64,000 bases of DNA from Hemileia vastatrix (GCA_030280995.1 JASXTE010000016.1:20524501-20588500), one strand, 5' to 3'; positions 11,283 through 21,886 are shown, counted from the first letter of the stretch. Program-made: numbers and translations. The notes: generated by a model not told the origin, from the letters alone.

Positions 11283-13622
11283 GTGGGGGGGGGATGGTCC
11301 TCCTGCTGTGATGGTAGGGAGTGTGTGAGGATTAAAACTTGGGATGGTACCAAGTTTAATGGGGAGGATGTCAAGTGGTTTCTGGAGAAGTATGAAACTG
11401 CTGCTGGAGTGGATGTTGCTTCCTACCTGGATATGGTGAAGCATATTATCTTCTTCATTGGTGATAGGGCAGCGGAGAAGGAGATTGTGGCCATGTCTGG
11501 CTACAAGAAGAGGGATTGGAAATTGTTGTGTAGGGAGATGGTGGATAGATGGGGTTTCAGGTTCACTATGGTGGATCTGAACAAGGTTTTCATTGAATGG
11601 AAATATTATGGTGGTTTTGGTAACTTGCACAGTTACAGGAAGTTTCTGCTACAGTTTGATCCTGTGGTGGAATATTTGGTGGAAGTTGAGGAGCTGGCAC
11701 ATGAAAATGCTGCCAAGGATGTTTTTTGGTCTGCCAGCGCTAGAGATTTCAGGATGGATGTGTTGAAGGAGTTGTCAAGAAAGGAATTGATGAAGACTCT
11801 TTCTAATGGGGACCGGAAGTTGCCTGCTTTGGATAAGGTGTAGGAGGCTGTTGAGGCCCATTTGAAGTTATTGGCTGTGGAAACCTATCAGGAGGGGTGT
11901 GCCAAGTGTGTCAGCAAAGTAAGTGAGGCTTTGGCTGAAGAGGAGGTTAGAGTGAAGAAGGAAGAGAAGAATATGGTGCTGATTCCCAAACAGGAGAGGG
12001 ACCCAGTAGTGGAGCAGTTGGCTGATCTTACTTAGCAGCTGCATATTTTTGTTCAGGAGGCTAAAAAGGTCAATAAGGCACCTTCTCAGCCTAGAGAGTT
12101 TGATAGGAGGGCTGGTAGGAGTGATCCTTGGGTCTGCTCTTATTGCAGCAGGAGGGGGCACAGATCCAATGATTGTTGGGCATTGAACAGGGATGTGTCT
12201 GAAGGAAAGGTGGAATCGGATGGCAGGGTTTTCAAGTTCCCTGATGGTTCTTTCGTGAAGCCCAATGAGGGGCACGCTCCTGTTGATTTGGTCAGGAGAA
12301 GGGGAGGTCTCAATCAAAGGAGGCCAAGGTTTTAGGAGATTCCTGACCAAGGGAAGTCTTCTGGTAAGGAGGATGAGGATGGAAAGGGAAAGGGGAAGGA
12401 GGTCAATAAGGTCTCTTTTTCTACTTCCTTTGGCGGTTTTGAGTTGTTCTCTTGTGGTGGACAGTCAAGTGTTGAATGCTTGGCTGGTGTTTATGATGTG
12501 GAAGCAGGGAAGGTGGGAAGGTCTAAGAGCAGCTCTCAGGCCCAACCAAAGCCAAATTTTTCAAAGGCAGATCCTTAGCTTAGTGCAGTTAGGAAGAGGT
12601 ACAACAAAGAGGAGCTGTACAAGATGCAGAAGGGTATGGCTGACATGGGCCCCCATAGATTTGGCGCATTGGACATGAATGGTGATCCAATGCCAATGGA
12701 GGTGGATTCTAACTCTGAGGAGGATGTCTCTTTGGCTTCATTGCAAAAGCCTGTTGGAGTCAGAGGTTCTGGTGAGGGATCTGGTTTGGTTCCTGTTAAT
12801 AGTAAATTTGTTGGTGGTGCTGGTTCTCAAGAAGTTTCTAGGACCAAGGTGGTGAAGCAAAGAGCTCACTTTGACAGGCCAGTAGTGTCTGGTCAAGTTA
12901 CTGTTATGGACTCTGTTCTGGAAAGGATGAATCAGGGTCAGGTTTCCCTATCTTATGGGGAATTGTATTCTATCAGTCCAGGGTTGGCTGATAGACAAAA
13001 AAAGTTGTTGACCAGAAGAAGGGTGTCTTCTGGGGAGGTGGAATACATCTGTGATTCTGCTGAAATGTTTGGTGAGGGGTTGGAAACTCATTTTTCTGAT
13101 CCTCTGGGATATGTCAATGTCACTCTGAATGGCAGGGAGGCAAGGGCATTGGTGGATTCATGTTCTCAGATAAACCAGATTTCTTTGTTTGAGGCAACTC
13201 ATTTAGGCCTCCCCATAAAAACTGGTATTGGTGGGAATTTGAGAGGGATTGGTGGTCATGTCACTGAAATGGTTGGAACTTCAGAGTTTGTGAAGTTAGA
13301 TGTTGGAAGAGCCTCAGGGAAGGTTCATTTTTACATTGCTAAAGGTAATGTAAAAGCAGTTTTAGGTAGGCCATTCTTGTTGAATTTTCAGGAAAGAATT
13401 GGTTATCAATTTGATTTGGGAATCAGTTCGGAGTTGACTGGTGAAGATGAAAGGAGACTTCACATAAGGTTATCATTGCCTGGAGAGGATGGTTTGGAGA
13501 CAGGCCTGGTTTATCTTCAATGTGCCAGTGCATGTATTGTTTCAGGAGAAGGAAAGAAGTTGGTGCCACCTCTGGTTTTCTGGAGTGTGGCTCAGGCTCT
13601 ATTGAGAGTCTGTCTTTTTTAG
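11283..13622 (+). pseudogene. Ty3 gag-protease frame with four in-frame TAG codons
   Basis: One frame of about 780 codons runs from 11283 to a TAG at 13620, broken by TAG at 11841, 12033, 12333 and 12576. The N-terminal part is a capsid-like Gag (KFNGEDVKWFLEKYE near 11355). A zinc knuckle of pattern CX2CX4HX4C (CSYCSRRGHRSNDC) lies at about 12134-12175. The C-terminal part is an aspartic protease (about 13090-13420): ALVDSCSQINQIS holds the catalytic aspartate, and GRPFLLNF resembles the second protease block. The protease motif reads D-S-C where D-S/T-G is usual, so it may be inactive. At least two of the TAG codons fit CAG to TAG changes. Confidence 0.85.
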
Positions 13623-14460
13623 AGCAATGAGGGCTGATCACCCTAGTGCTACAACCGCTCCCCAAGATGAAGAAATCCCAGGTTGTAGTAGGTCAGCTCC
13701 CTTGGAGATATACCATGTGGATTTTCAACTTTCTCTTTTTAATGTTTCTCTTCTCTGCAAGTATTCATCAAGTTTTTTATCAAGTCTCTGCTCTCTTTCA
13801 AGATTCACAATGATTTTTAATTCAAGCTCAAGGAAGAAGATTGGTTATATATCTTTATTGAAAGATATGCGAATAAGTTTTGGGGTGGTGAGATTGGGGT
13901 CTAAAAGTAAGTCCTCCCAATTGTGCCCCGCTAGGGTTTCTTCTACACCTTTTAAAAACATTACCTGGGCCACACCTGTGAGCATTGGGGAAACCCCTGG
14001 TTATTTTTGTAGGTCAGAAGAAAACTCAAGAAAAGAAGATAAAAATTTTAAGATAATTCAAGAAAATCAAGAAAAAAATCTGAAAATAATGAAGAAAGAA
14101 GATTCAAAATATTTTTGTGAAGATTGTCAAGATTAATTTTTGGGCCTCCAGCATGAGGTAAAACTGCAGAAAATTATGAAGATAGAAGATCATCAAGATC
14201 TATTTTTGGGCCTCCAGCATGAGGATAAACTGCACAATTTTAGAAGAGTTTATTCTGAAGATGAATCAAGATTTGAAGATTTGGAAGACGGAAGTGAAGA
14301 TGAAGATTTGGAATTGCAAAAATTTTTTGGAGTGGTGAGATTGGGGTCTAAATGTTAGTCCTCCCAATTGTGCACCACTAGGGTTTCTTCTACACCTTTC
14401 AAAAACATTACCTTGGCCACACATGAGAGCAGTGGGGAAACCCTTGGTTTTTGTTCCAGG
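13623..14460 (+). repeat. Gag-pol spacer with internal direct duplications
   Basis: A block of about 135 bp starting TTTGGGGTGGTGAGATTGGG (13878-14012) recurs at 14324-14457. A shorter unit starting TTTTTGGGCCTCCAGCATGA occurs at about 14137 and 14203. Between them the sequence encodes glutamate/lysine-rich peptides. The duplications separate the protease frame from the RT frame, and the 14324 copy provides the first codons of the downstream open frame. Confidence 0.8.
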
Positions 14461-15552
14461 CCTGGTGGTGAAGATTTTGTGAAGATACCTCAAGTTGAAG
14501 GTGGAGCAGCAAAGTATAAGAAGGTAGAGCAGAAGATTAGGCCTGTCAATGAGCCTATGCCTGTGGGTTTGAATTGGCCCTTGAAGAGACCTCCTTTGTC
14601 AAGAGATCCGTACTGTACTCCATTGGTGAATAATCCTCCAGAATTTGTAGTGACGGCTAGGGTTACTGTGGAAAGGTTGAAAGTTGTTAATTTTGGTCCT
14701 GATGGGTGGTTGTCTGAAGAAGAAAAGAAGTTGTTGTTGCACGTTATTGTGCAAAGGGAAAAAGCTGTGGCTTTTGTTGAAGAGGAAAGGGGTGTATTGA
14801 AGCACTCTTATGGGGAACCTTACTTGATTCCTGTGGTTTGTCATGAACCTTGGCAAATCAAACCTATTCCAATTCCAGCTGCTATCAGTGAGGATTTTGT
14901 GGAGATTGTTAGGGAAAGAGTAAGGACTGGGTTATACGAACAATCAACATCCAGCTACTCAAGTCCAGTTTTCTGTGTAAAGAAGCAGAATGGAAAGTTG
15001 AGGTTGGTGCATGATCTTAGAACCTTGAATAGAGTCACTATCAAGGATGCTGGTATGCCACCAAGTGCAGAGGATTTCGTTGAAGCTTTTTCTGGAAGGG
15101 TGTGTTATGGTTTGGGTGATATTATGGGTGGTTATGATGAGAGGGAACTTCATATGTATTCAAGGCCTATTACAACTTTTGAGACTCCTTTGGGAAGATT
15201 TCAACTCACTAGATTGCCTCAAGGAGCAACTGATTCAGTGGCAGTATATCAAGTACAGATGGCTTGGATTTTGCAGGATGAGGTTCCTACTCATGCAGGT
15301 ATTTTTATTGATGATGGTGGAATTAAAGGACCATCCACTGATTATGATAATGAGGTGTTAATGGAGAACCCTGGCATAAGGAGGTTTGTTTGGGAATATG
15401 CAATAACTCTAGAGATAGTGTTGTTTAGGATTGAAGAGGCTGGTTTGACCATTTCAGGGTCGAAATTCTGTTGTTGTGTTCCTGCTTTGGAAATTCTGGG
15501 TCATGTGGTATGTAAAGAGGAAAGGATTATGGAGAAGAGGAAGATTAAGTAA
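14368..15552 (+). CDS. Ty3 reverse transcriptase
   Basis: It copies element RNA into DNA. The frame shows the fingers-palm order of Ty3 RT: IPIPAAISEDFVEIVRERV (about 14865), SSPVFCVKKQNGKLRLVHDLRTLN (RT block 2, about 14960-15030), a GDIMGGYDER block, RFQLTRLPQGATDSV (about 15198-15240), and the active-site box FIDDGG (about 15302-15320), a phenylalanine variant of Y/F-x-D-D. The FIDDGG-type box followed by IKGP is what I expect of basidiomycete Ty3 elements. The frame stops at 15552, before the RNase H block in another frame, so the polyprotein is broken. The start at 14368 is only the first ATG; the true product would be processed from a Gag-Pol fusion. Confidence 0.85.
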   Translation: MCTTRVSSTPFKNITLATHESSGETLGFCSRPGGEDFVKIPQVEGGAAKYKKVEQKIRPVNEPMPVGLNWPLKRPPLSRDPYCTPLVNNPPEFVVTARVTVERLKVVNFGPDGWLSEEEKKLLLHVIVQREKAVAFVEEERGVLKHSYGEPYLIPVVCHEPWQIKPIPIPAAISEDFVEIVRERVRTGLYEQSTSSYSSPVFCVKKQNGKLRLVHDLRTLNRVTIKDAGMPPSAEDFVEAFSGRVCYGLGDIMGGYDERELHMYSRPITTFETPLGRFQLTRLPQGATDSVAVYQVQMAWILQDEVPTHAGIFIDDGGIKGPSTDYDNEVLMENPGIRRFVWEYAITLEIVLFRIEEAGLTISGSKFCCCVPALEILGHVVCKEERIMEKRKIK

Positions 15553-15599
15553 TTCAGTCATGGACAAGGCCTAAAAATACTACTGAAGTCAGGGGATTT

Positions 15600-16373
15600 T
15601 TGAGTGTATGTGTATATGTCAGGATTTTTAATAAGGATTTTTCTTTGTTGGCTTCACCTTTAAGGGGGTTGACCAGAAAAGATGCAGATTGGGAATGGAC
15701 TGAAGAGTGTGAAGAGGCTTTTAAGAAGTTGAAAAAGTTTGTTGGGGAAGATATTGTTCTTCAAAAGTTGGATTATGGTGTTGATGCTGGAAAAATTTAT
15801 CTGGCAGTGGACTCAAGCTATATTGCTGCTGGTGCTGTTTTGTCTCAGGAAGATAAAACTGGGAGGGTCAGGCCAGTAAGATATGAGTCTGTGGTGTTTA
15901 ATGAGGTGGAATCTAGGTATTCTCAACCTAAGTTGGAATTATGTGGTGTAGCAAAATTTTTTAAGAAGCTACAGACGGTTTTGTGGGGGCAGCATTTTGA
16001 GCTGCAGGTGGATGCAAAATCATTGGTTCAGATGATCAATATTCCTAGTCTTCCAAATGCTCCAATGACTAGGTGGGTGGTATTTATTCAACATTTTTCT
16101 TTTGACCTGTTACACAAACCAGGCAAAACTTTTACTATGCCTGATGGTTTATCAAGGAGGCCACCTACAGATGAAGATTCTGAGGCTGAAGAGTTTGATG
16201 AAGATGTTCCAGTGGTTAAGGCCAGAACAAAGGGTGCTGAAGATTTTTCTGACCTCCCCCAAGAGGCTAAACTGGCTGGATCTGATCTAGATTCTGGTGA
16301 TCAGCATGTTTTTATTGATGAAGATGGATTGTTGTTTGGGACAGCTCAAATTTGGAAAAGGGGTTTTTATTAG
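15600..16373 (+). CDS. Ty3 RNase H domain
   Basis: This part of pol would remove the RNA strand during replication. KIYLAVDSSYIAAGAVLSQE (about 15787-15850) carries the first acidic residue, KLELCG the second (about 15930), and LQVDAKSLVQMI the third (about 16000). FDLLHKPGKTFTMPDGLSRR is the usual end of the connection to integrase. It is shifted in frame relative to the RT (15552) and to the integrase (16297), so at least two frame breaks separate the pol pieces. The acidic tail after LSRR is typical of the linker before integrase. Confidence 0.85.
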   Translation: MSVCVYVRIFNKDFSLLASPLRGLTRKDADWEWTEECEEAFKKLKKFVGEDIVLQKLDYGVDAGKIYLAVDSSYIAAGAVLSQEDKTGRVRPVRYESVVFNEVESRYSQPKLELCGVAKFFKKLQTVLWGQHFELQVDAKSLVQMINIPSLPNAPMTRWVVFIQHFSFDLLHKPGKTFTMPDGLSRRPPTDEDSEAEEFDEDVPVVKARTKGAEDFSDLPQEAKLAGSDLDSGDQHVFIDEDGLLFGTAQIWKRGFY

Positions 16374-17808
16374 TGAACTGGATTCTCACAAGGTTCAGTG
16401 GAAAGATAAGGACGTGCAAAAATTTAAGGATTGGTGTACTGGTTGGGCTGCTCAATTGGCTCATGTTCACACTGGTGATTTTGATGACAGAGTCATACCC
16501 TTGGATGTTGTTTTGTTGGATTTTGAAGATGAGACCTGGGGTCAGTCTGGGTTTTATTTTAATTTGGTGGAATATCTGTTGACCTTGGAGAGGCCAGATA
16601 GTTGTGATGATGATACTTGGTTGGCAATCAAGAAGAAGTGTCCTGGATTTTATGTGTCAGGAAGGTGGTTGATGAGGAGGAGACATCCAAATCCTCAAGT
16701 GGTGGTGACTCAGAAGGAGGGTCAAGAATTGGTTTTGAAGTGCTTGCATGAAGACCTTGGTCATAGAAGTTTTGGGGAGACTTATAGAAGAGTAGCAGAC
16801 AGATTTTGGTGGCCAGGTATGAAGTTGGCTGTGCAGGGTTGGGTTCAATCTTGTGAAGAATGCCAAAGAAGAAGTCACTTGAAACCTAAAGAGGTGGGCC
16901 GTGCTACTGGTGAATCAACTGTTTTTGTAAGGGTCAGTCTGGATGCTGTCCATATTAAAGAGGGCAGGTATAAATACTTGATTGTTGCTAGGGATGATTT
17001 GTCTGGTTGGGTTGAGGCAGTGCCTCTGGTCAATTTGACTGCCAAGAATGTGGAAGAGTTTTTGAAGAAGGAGTGGATTTATAGGTATGGGTTGATGAAG
17101 TTGGTGACTGTTGATGGCTGGCTAGAGTTTGGTGCCGAATTTAAAGAAGCTGTGGCTAGTGTTGGCTCTAAAGTTAGAGTGGCTACACCTTAACATCCTG
17201 AAGCTGATGGCATGGTTGAAAGAGGGCATCAAGTTATCAAGAATGCTTTGGTGAAGATGTGCAGAGATAGTGCTGAAAAGTGGAGGCAATATTTACCCTT
17301 GGTGTTATTTGATGATAGGGTAACTCTGAAGAGGACAAATGGCTATTCTCCTTATGAATTAATGTTTTTTCAAAAAGCGGTTCTACCAGTGGACTTAGAA
17401 GCTGTCTCTTATCATGGAATTGATTGGGATGACGTGCACTCAACAGAAGATTTGCTCTGTGCCAGGATGCATCAGTTGGAATGTAGAGAGGAATTTCAAG
17501 AGAAGGCATACTCTAGAATGATGAAGATTGGGAATCAATCAGTCAGGTATTGGGACAAGAAGTTGGCTCATAGACTCAGGAATCCCTTGAAACCTGGTTG
17601 TTTGGTTTTGGTGTATAATAGAAGTTTTGAGAGTAAGTGGGGAAAAATGTTTTCCAACAGATGGAACGGACCTTACAGAGTCATATCTCAGCTTTCTGGA
17701 GGTTCTTATGTTTTGGAAGAGTTGGATGGTGCAGTCTTGAAGAAGAGAGTGGCTGCAGATCAGGTGAAGAGGTTCTATCCCAGAGGCACAAGGCATGAAG
17801 AAGATTGA
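16297..17808 (+). pseudogene. Ty3 integrase with one in-frame stop
   Basis: Integrase inserts the cDNA. An HHCC zinc-binding domain (HEDLGH...CEECQ, about 16745-16862) precedes the catalytic core: aspartate in VSLDAVH (about 16935), aspartate in VTVDGWLEFG (about 17105-17135, normally TDNGPEFG-like), and glutamate in HPEADGMVERGH (about 17194-17230). A TAA at 17191 interrupts just before that last block; the frame is otherwise continuous from 16297 to 17808. The C-terminus has a GPY-type module (RWNGPYRV, about 17662) and ends FYPRGTRHEED. There is no chromodomain. Confidence 0.88.
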
Positions 17809-17879
17809 CTCCGCAATGAGGATATACTATGGAACTCTCTTTAAATTTTGGAATTTTCGGTGTTGCAGAGCAACTTTTG

Positions 17880-18345
17880 TGTTGGAAACTTTTTGTTAGA
17901 AGGTACCCATGGGTGGGGCTTCTAGATTTGATCTTGGAAAGTGTAGGGGTAACTGATGGGCTGGATGCTCTGTAGAACAGTTACCCCAGATTGTCTGTTT
18001 CCAACCCTTTCTCTTAATTTGGTTGAACCCTAGCATTGGTTTCTTTTCACAGGTTTTAGTCCTCTATGACTTTAAACTGGAATTTCCTTTTTTTTTCATG
18101 TGCTGGACTCTTCACTCTTATTGGTTTTGGTTTATTGTGTTGGATGTTGTGTTTTTGTTAGAAGGTACCCAGGGGGGGGCTTCTAGATTTTATTTTGGCA
18201 AGTGTGGGGGGTAACTGATGAGCTGGCTGCTCTGTAGAACAGTTACCCCAGAATGTCTGTCTCAAGTCTTTTGTTTTTCCTAGTTGAATTCTAGTTCTGT
18301 TGTTTATTATTCAGGTTTCAAGACGACTATGACTTTAAACTGGTT
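17880..18345 (+). repeat. Two tandem hairpin units in the Ty3 3' region
   Basis: Two copies about 262 bp apart each contain GTTAGAAGGTACCCA, CTTCTAGATTT, the hairpin arms GGGGTAACTG and CAGTTACCCC (17946-17955/17978-17987 and 18208-18217/18240-18249) and then GACTTTAAACTGG (18068, 18331). A third unit is at 20.98-21.16 kb. Confidence 0.85.
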
Positions 18346-18599
18346 TAGGACTGGCTTCTTTATCTTTAATTTTTTTGGGTTGGTGGTGGATCACTGGCGG
18401 TCTCCCATCATTTTTACTTATTGGAGGGAGCCCACCCAGTGATCATTTCTATGGACCAAACTTTCTCTTATTGGACCATCTATGGAGCTGGACTGTCTTT
18501 GATTTTGTAGTTATGTTTCTGCTAGATAGTAGTTTCAGATTATTTTCTTTTTTCTCTTTTTTTCTTTTAATTTTTTTATGGGGGTTGTTAAAATTATAA

Positions 18600-18900
18600 A
18601 ATCAAAAATATTGGATGTTACCACATCAGGGTCACCTGGATGTGGGCAAGCATTGGTGGGGAAAGGCTCATCAATTGGCCGGGAAATTCTATTTTAACAT
18701 TTTAGTTTAGTTTATTTTTGTTTTCTTTAATTTCATTTTTTTTATTTATTATTATTTTTTTATTCTCATTATTACCCTTAATTTATGTTTCTTATTTCAA
18801 ATGTTTTAAATTTTTTAAGGTGTATCCACATCAAGGTGCACTTGGATGTGGGTAAGGTATCAGGGGATCAGCTCATCAATTGGCTGTGGGATACCATTTT
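18600..18900 (+). repeat. Second repeated inverted-repeat module
   Basis: Two copies (about 18612-18690 and 18823-18898) share CCACATC...GGATGTGGG arms, a variable loop and GCTCATCAATTGGC. The second copy also has GGTATC...GATACC arms. They lie between stretches of T-rich low-complexity DNA. No coding content. Confidence 0.7.
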
Positions 18901-19073
18901 TATTATTTTTTATCTTTTATTTTATTTCATTTATTTTTATTTCTATTTTGTTTTATTTATCAATTTTTAATTTTAGTATATTAGTAAAAAAAAAAAAAAT
19001 TAATTAGAATTTATAATTATTAATTTTTATTTATTTATTTATTATTTTGTTTTTTTAATCTTTTTGCAAGAGC

Positions 19074-20604
19074 TCATTGTCTGGATGATGAAGCTTCTGG
19101 AGGCTGGTCTGGATTTTGATGTCGTTTGTGTTTTATGTTAGGGTTGTGGGAAGCACTGTGTTCTTTGAAGTGCATCCTGCTGGAGAGATTATATGGATTG
19201 TAATAAGCAGGAATTGGATTAGAGGGAAGTTCAGAGGAGGAAGAAGAAGAGGCAGGAATGGAGTGCTGGAAGGTGTGCTTAATGATCCTAGACATCTTCC
19301 AGTGGTCGTCCAACAGGCGCTTTCTCAGGGATTTTTCAAAGTCATTCAAAGGTCCATGGAGGGCAAAGGCTTTTAGCATGTTTGAACACATTGTGCTTAG
19401 GTGTTTTTTCATGTCTTCATAATCCAGGGTCAAAGAAGTTTCTAGAGGTTGGCCGATTCCAATAGTAGATTCAGGAGGAGGGGTGCCCACTAGACAAGAA
19501 GAATTGGATCAGTAATTATTTTTGTTGAATAAATGGGATGAATTAATTTGGTAGTTACATATTAGAAGCTCATCAAATTTGTAAGCAGCTGGAATTTGGA
19601 CTTCTGAAGGTTTTGGAATGGTCATAGTGGGTGGATCAATCAGGGAAAGATATGGATTCTCTTGGTCTTCCTCTGAAAGATTTTGAGAAGATGAACTAGG
19701 AGGCTTATGTTCCTGGGGCCTATTTGGAGCAGCGGGATTGTTGTTGTTGTTGTGGTTGATATTTCTGTTGGATTCAGCTGGAGGAGGTGCTGGTGATAGA
19801 GTCCTAGGGTTTTTAAAAGATGGGGCAGGAGAGGGTGATTTGGAAGTGGATTGATCTCTTCTGGATGGAGCTTTTGAAGGAATGGAACTATCAGAAGAAT
19901 AGTTGGCTGACAGAGGAGAGTTGTAGTTTTGTTGTCTTAACTGGGGACAAAATTGTTGCTTTGGTGCAGAGTTGGGTGCTCTGGTTTCTACCTGGCGTCC
20001 TCTGGCAGACCTCCTAGAAGTTTGGGAAAATTTGGAGTTTTTGGACCTTGGAAGGGTTGGCTAAATTGCTCTGGGAGCAGTGGGAGGTAATTTTGTGGAG
20101 TTGTTTTGTTGATTGGTTGAATTTGGCTGTTTTCTGGTTGTTTTTGGAGGTTTTAAGCCAGATTTTCACTGTCTAGTGAGGCGGGTGGGCCGCCTGGAAG
20201 CGGCCTAGAAGCCTAGGAGCTAATTTAGCAGAGATAAAAGCAGTTTCTTGGGAAGCTAAGGCTGGTCTTATGGGAAGAGTTCTGAAAGCTGAGCTTCTGG
20301 ATCTTCTGGAAGGTGCTGAAGATAAAGATGAAGAGGAAGGAACAAGCTTTGGGGATCTTTTAGGGGATCTGGAGATGTATTTATGAGAGGTTGAAGGAGG
20401 AGGAATACGGTAGTTGGCATCTCTGTCACATTTTTTCTTTTTGGAGTAGCAAGAATCACAAGCTCTGTTGTAGAATTTGGCTTCAGGAGTTGGAAGAGTG
20501 AATGTGCAAGGTCTGCACATGTGGATGCACTGTTTGCAGGCATAGTCCTTGGGAGAAGTGAAGCAAGGAAGATTGGAGGGGTCAACATCAAGGGATCCAG
20601 CCAT
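19074..20604 (-). pseudogene. Antisense gene in the Ty3 3' region with a Zn2Cys6-like motif
   Basis: On the strand opposite to gag-pol, a frame starts at 20604 (MAGSLDVDP) and runs to a stop at 20173. It then continues in shifted frames as a proline/serine/asparagine-rich sequence through about 20160-19500. A final open frame (19490-19074) contains PPPESTIGIG and a serine-rich stretch. Residues 23-59 (20538-20428) hold CX2CX6C, a 15-residue linker and CX2CX6C, with four lysines in the second half (CYSKKKKC). That is the spacing of fungal Zn2Cys6 binuclear clusters, although basic residues usually sit in the first half. A related motif is at 21.8 kb and another at 57.3 kb. Several frame breaks make this copy a pseudogene unless spliced. 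The role is unknown. Confidence 0.6.
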
Positions 20605-20759
20605 GATCTGTGGTGAGAAAGGTGATGGAAAGAGATAGGAAGGAGATTTTTGTCAATGATGGGTAGATGATGAAGTGAAGGTGGAAGTTCAGCATGTTGG
20701 CTGTAGAGGTATTCTGTATGAAATTGGCTGCGTCTATTTTATGCAAAATTCCGCCAGTC

Positions 20760-21225
20760 CATCAAGACTTTAAACTGAAATCTGGTTTCTGGTAGTCCTC
20801 CAAGACTTTAAACTGGCTGGTTTCAAGACTTTATCAAGATTAGTCCATCAAGACTTTAAACTGAACCCTGTGTTAGTCCCCCAAGACTTTAAACTGAGGA
20901 TTGTTTTTGGTTCAGTCCCCCAAGACTATAAACTGAGGAATGGGTTTTGTTGTTGGAGTTGGTTTTGAAAGATTGGTGGAGGGTATCCACAGGGGGAGCC
21001 TCCGAATTTAGCAAAGGCAAGTTTGGGGGTAATTGATGGGCTGGCTGCTCTATTCACAATTACCCCAGAATGTTAGTTTTTTCTCTGTGTCTTAATGTTG
21101 TTGATCTCTGGTTCTGGGTTTATGATTTAGGTTTTTAAGTCCCCCAAGACTTTAAACTGAGCGTTTTTGAGTCCCCCAGGACTATAAAATGAGGATGGTC
21201 CCCCAAGACTTAAAACTGAGGGTTG
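20760..21225 (+). repeat. Array of a short motif plus a third hairpin unit
   Basis: A word close to TCCCCCAAGACTTTAAACTG recurs about eight times (near 20766, 20803, 20851, 20884, 20923, 21148, 21181, 21207). At 21026-21035/21057-21066 lies the third hairpin, with arms GGGGTAATTG and CAATTACCCC. Compared with the 18-kb copies, one arm base changed C to T and its partner G to A, so pairing is kept. Confidence 0.85.
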
Positions 21226-21409
21226 TTTTGTGGTTACATCCTATAGAGGGTGTGGTCAATTTTTCTTTTCTGAATCAAGCTCAAGTACTAGTGGAATTAC
21301 AGAGGGAATCAAGAGATGAAATGAAGTGTTCAGAATTAGCCTTGAACTGGTGAATGAGGTGTCTTCTGTTCTGAATATCCTATGGATCTCTAGCAGGAGT
21401 GAATTTGAA

Positions 21410-21886
21410 TTAGTGAAGTAGATGTCGTTTCTGTTGATGTGTGTGGTAGGATATTAGCCTTGATAGTGGGAAAGTGGTTTGGTGTTGATGGGGTAATGGA
21501 TCATACATTGTTATCATCACTATCAGAAGATAGAGGAACTGAGAAGTCATCATTTTTAAAGTTGAAGGAAGAAATGAAAGTTCTTTACCATCAGATTGAC
21601 CAGGGATGGTGAAACTTGTTGTTTTATGGGTTGTGGCACTCTTCTGGGAAGGGTGAAGCTTTTTGATTAATCTGGGTATAAGGATGGATGGCCTAGATCT
21701 TTTGATGCTGGTAGAAGATGGACCAGGTTGAGGTGGAGGTGAATCTGTTGCAGAAGATAATGGACCAGGTCTGTAGAAAGGTTTCTTTCTAGATTGGCAG
21801 ACATTGCAGGACGTTCTGTATGGATGGACAGGTGGTGTCATGGAGCAGATTAGATTATTTTCAATGCAGTATTGGCAAGGACCCAT
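21410..21886 (-). pseudogene. Second antisense cysteine-motif ORF in the Ty3 3' region
   Basis: Reading from MGPCQYC at 21886, the frame shows CX2CX6C, a 12-residue linker and CX2C, with the last cysteine position occupied by phenylalanine (CNVCQSRKKPF). It is thus a diverged relative of the cluster at 20.5 kb, with the same alternation of cysteines and a basic second half. A proline/serine-rich stretch follows. The frame stays open upstream into the 3' LTR (to 22039), but the LTR part is unlikely to be coding. It ends at 21410 without the acidic or asparagine-rich tail seen in the first copy. Confidence 0.45.

Noticed and set aside
11868..12350. Long minus-strand frames opposite gag and pol
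   Set aside because: They are shadows of the plus-strand gag-pol frames, with composition expected from the complementary strand.
18208..18249. CTGATGAG followed by GAA resembles a hammerhead ribozyme core
   Set aside because: The GAA is not followed by A and the expected stem II pairing is poor. The first copy (17946) reads CTGATGGG, so the core is not conserved. The covarying outer stem is the better-supported signal.
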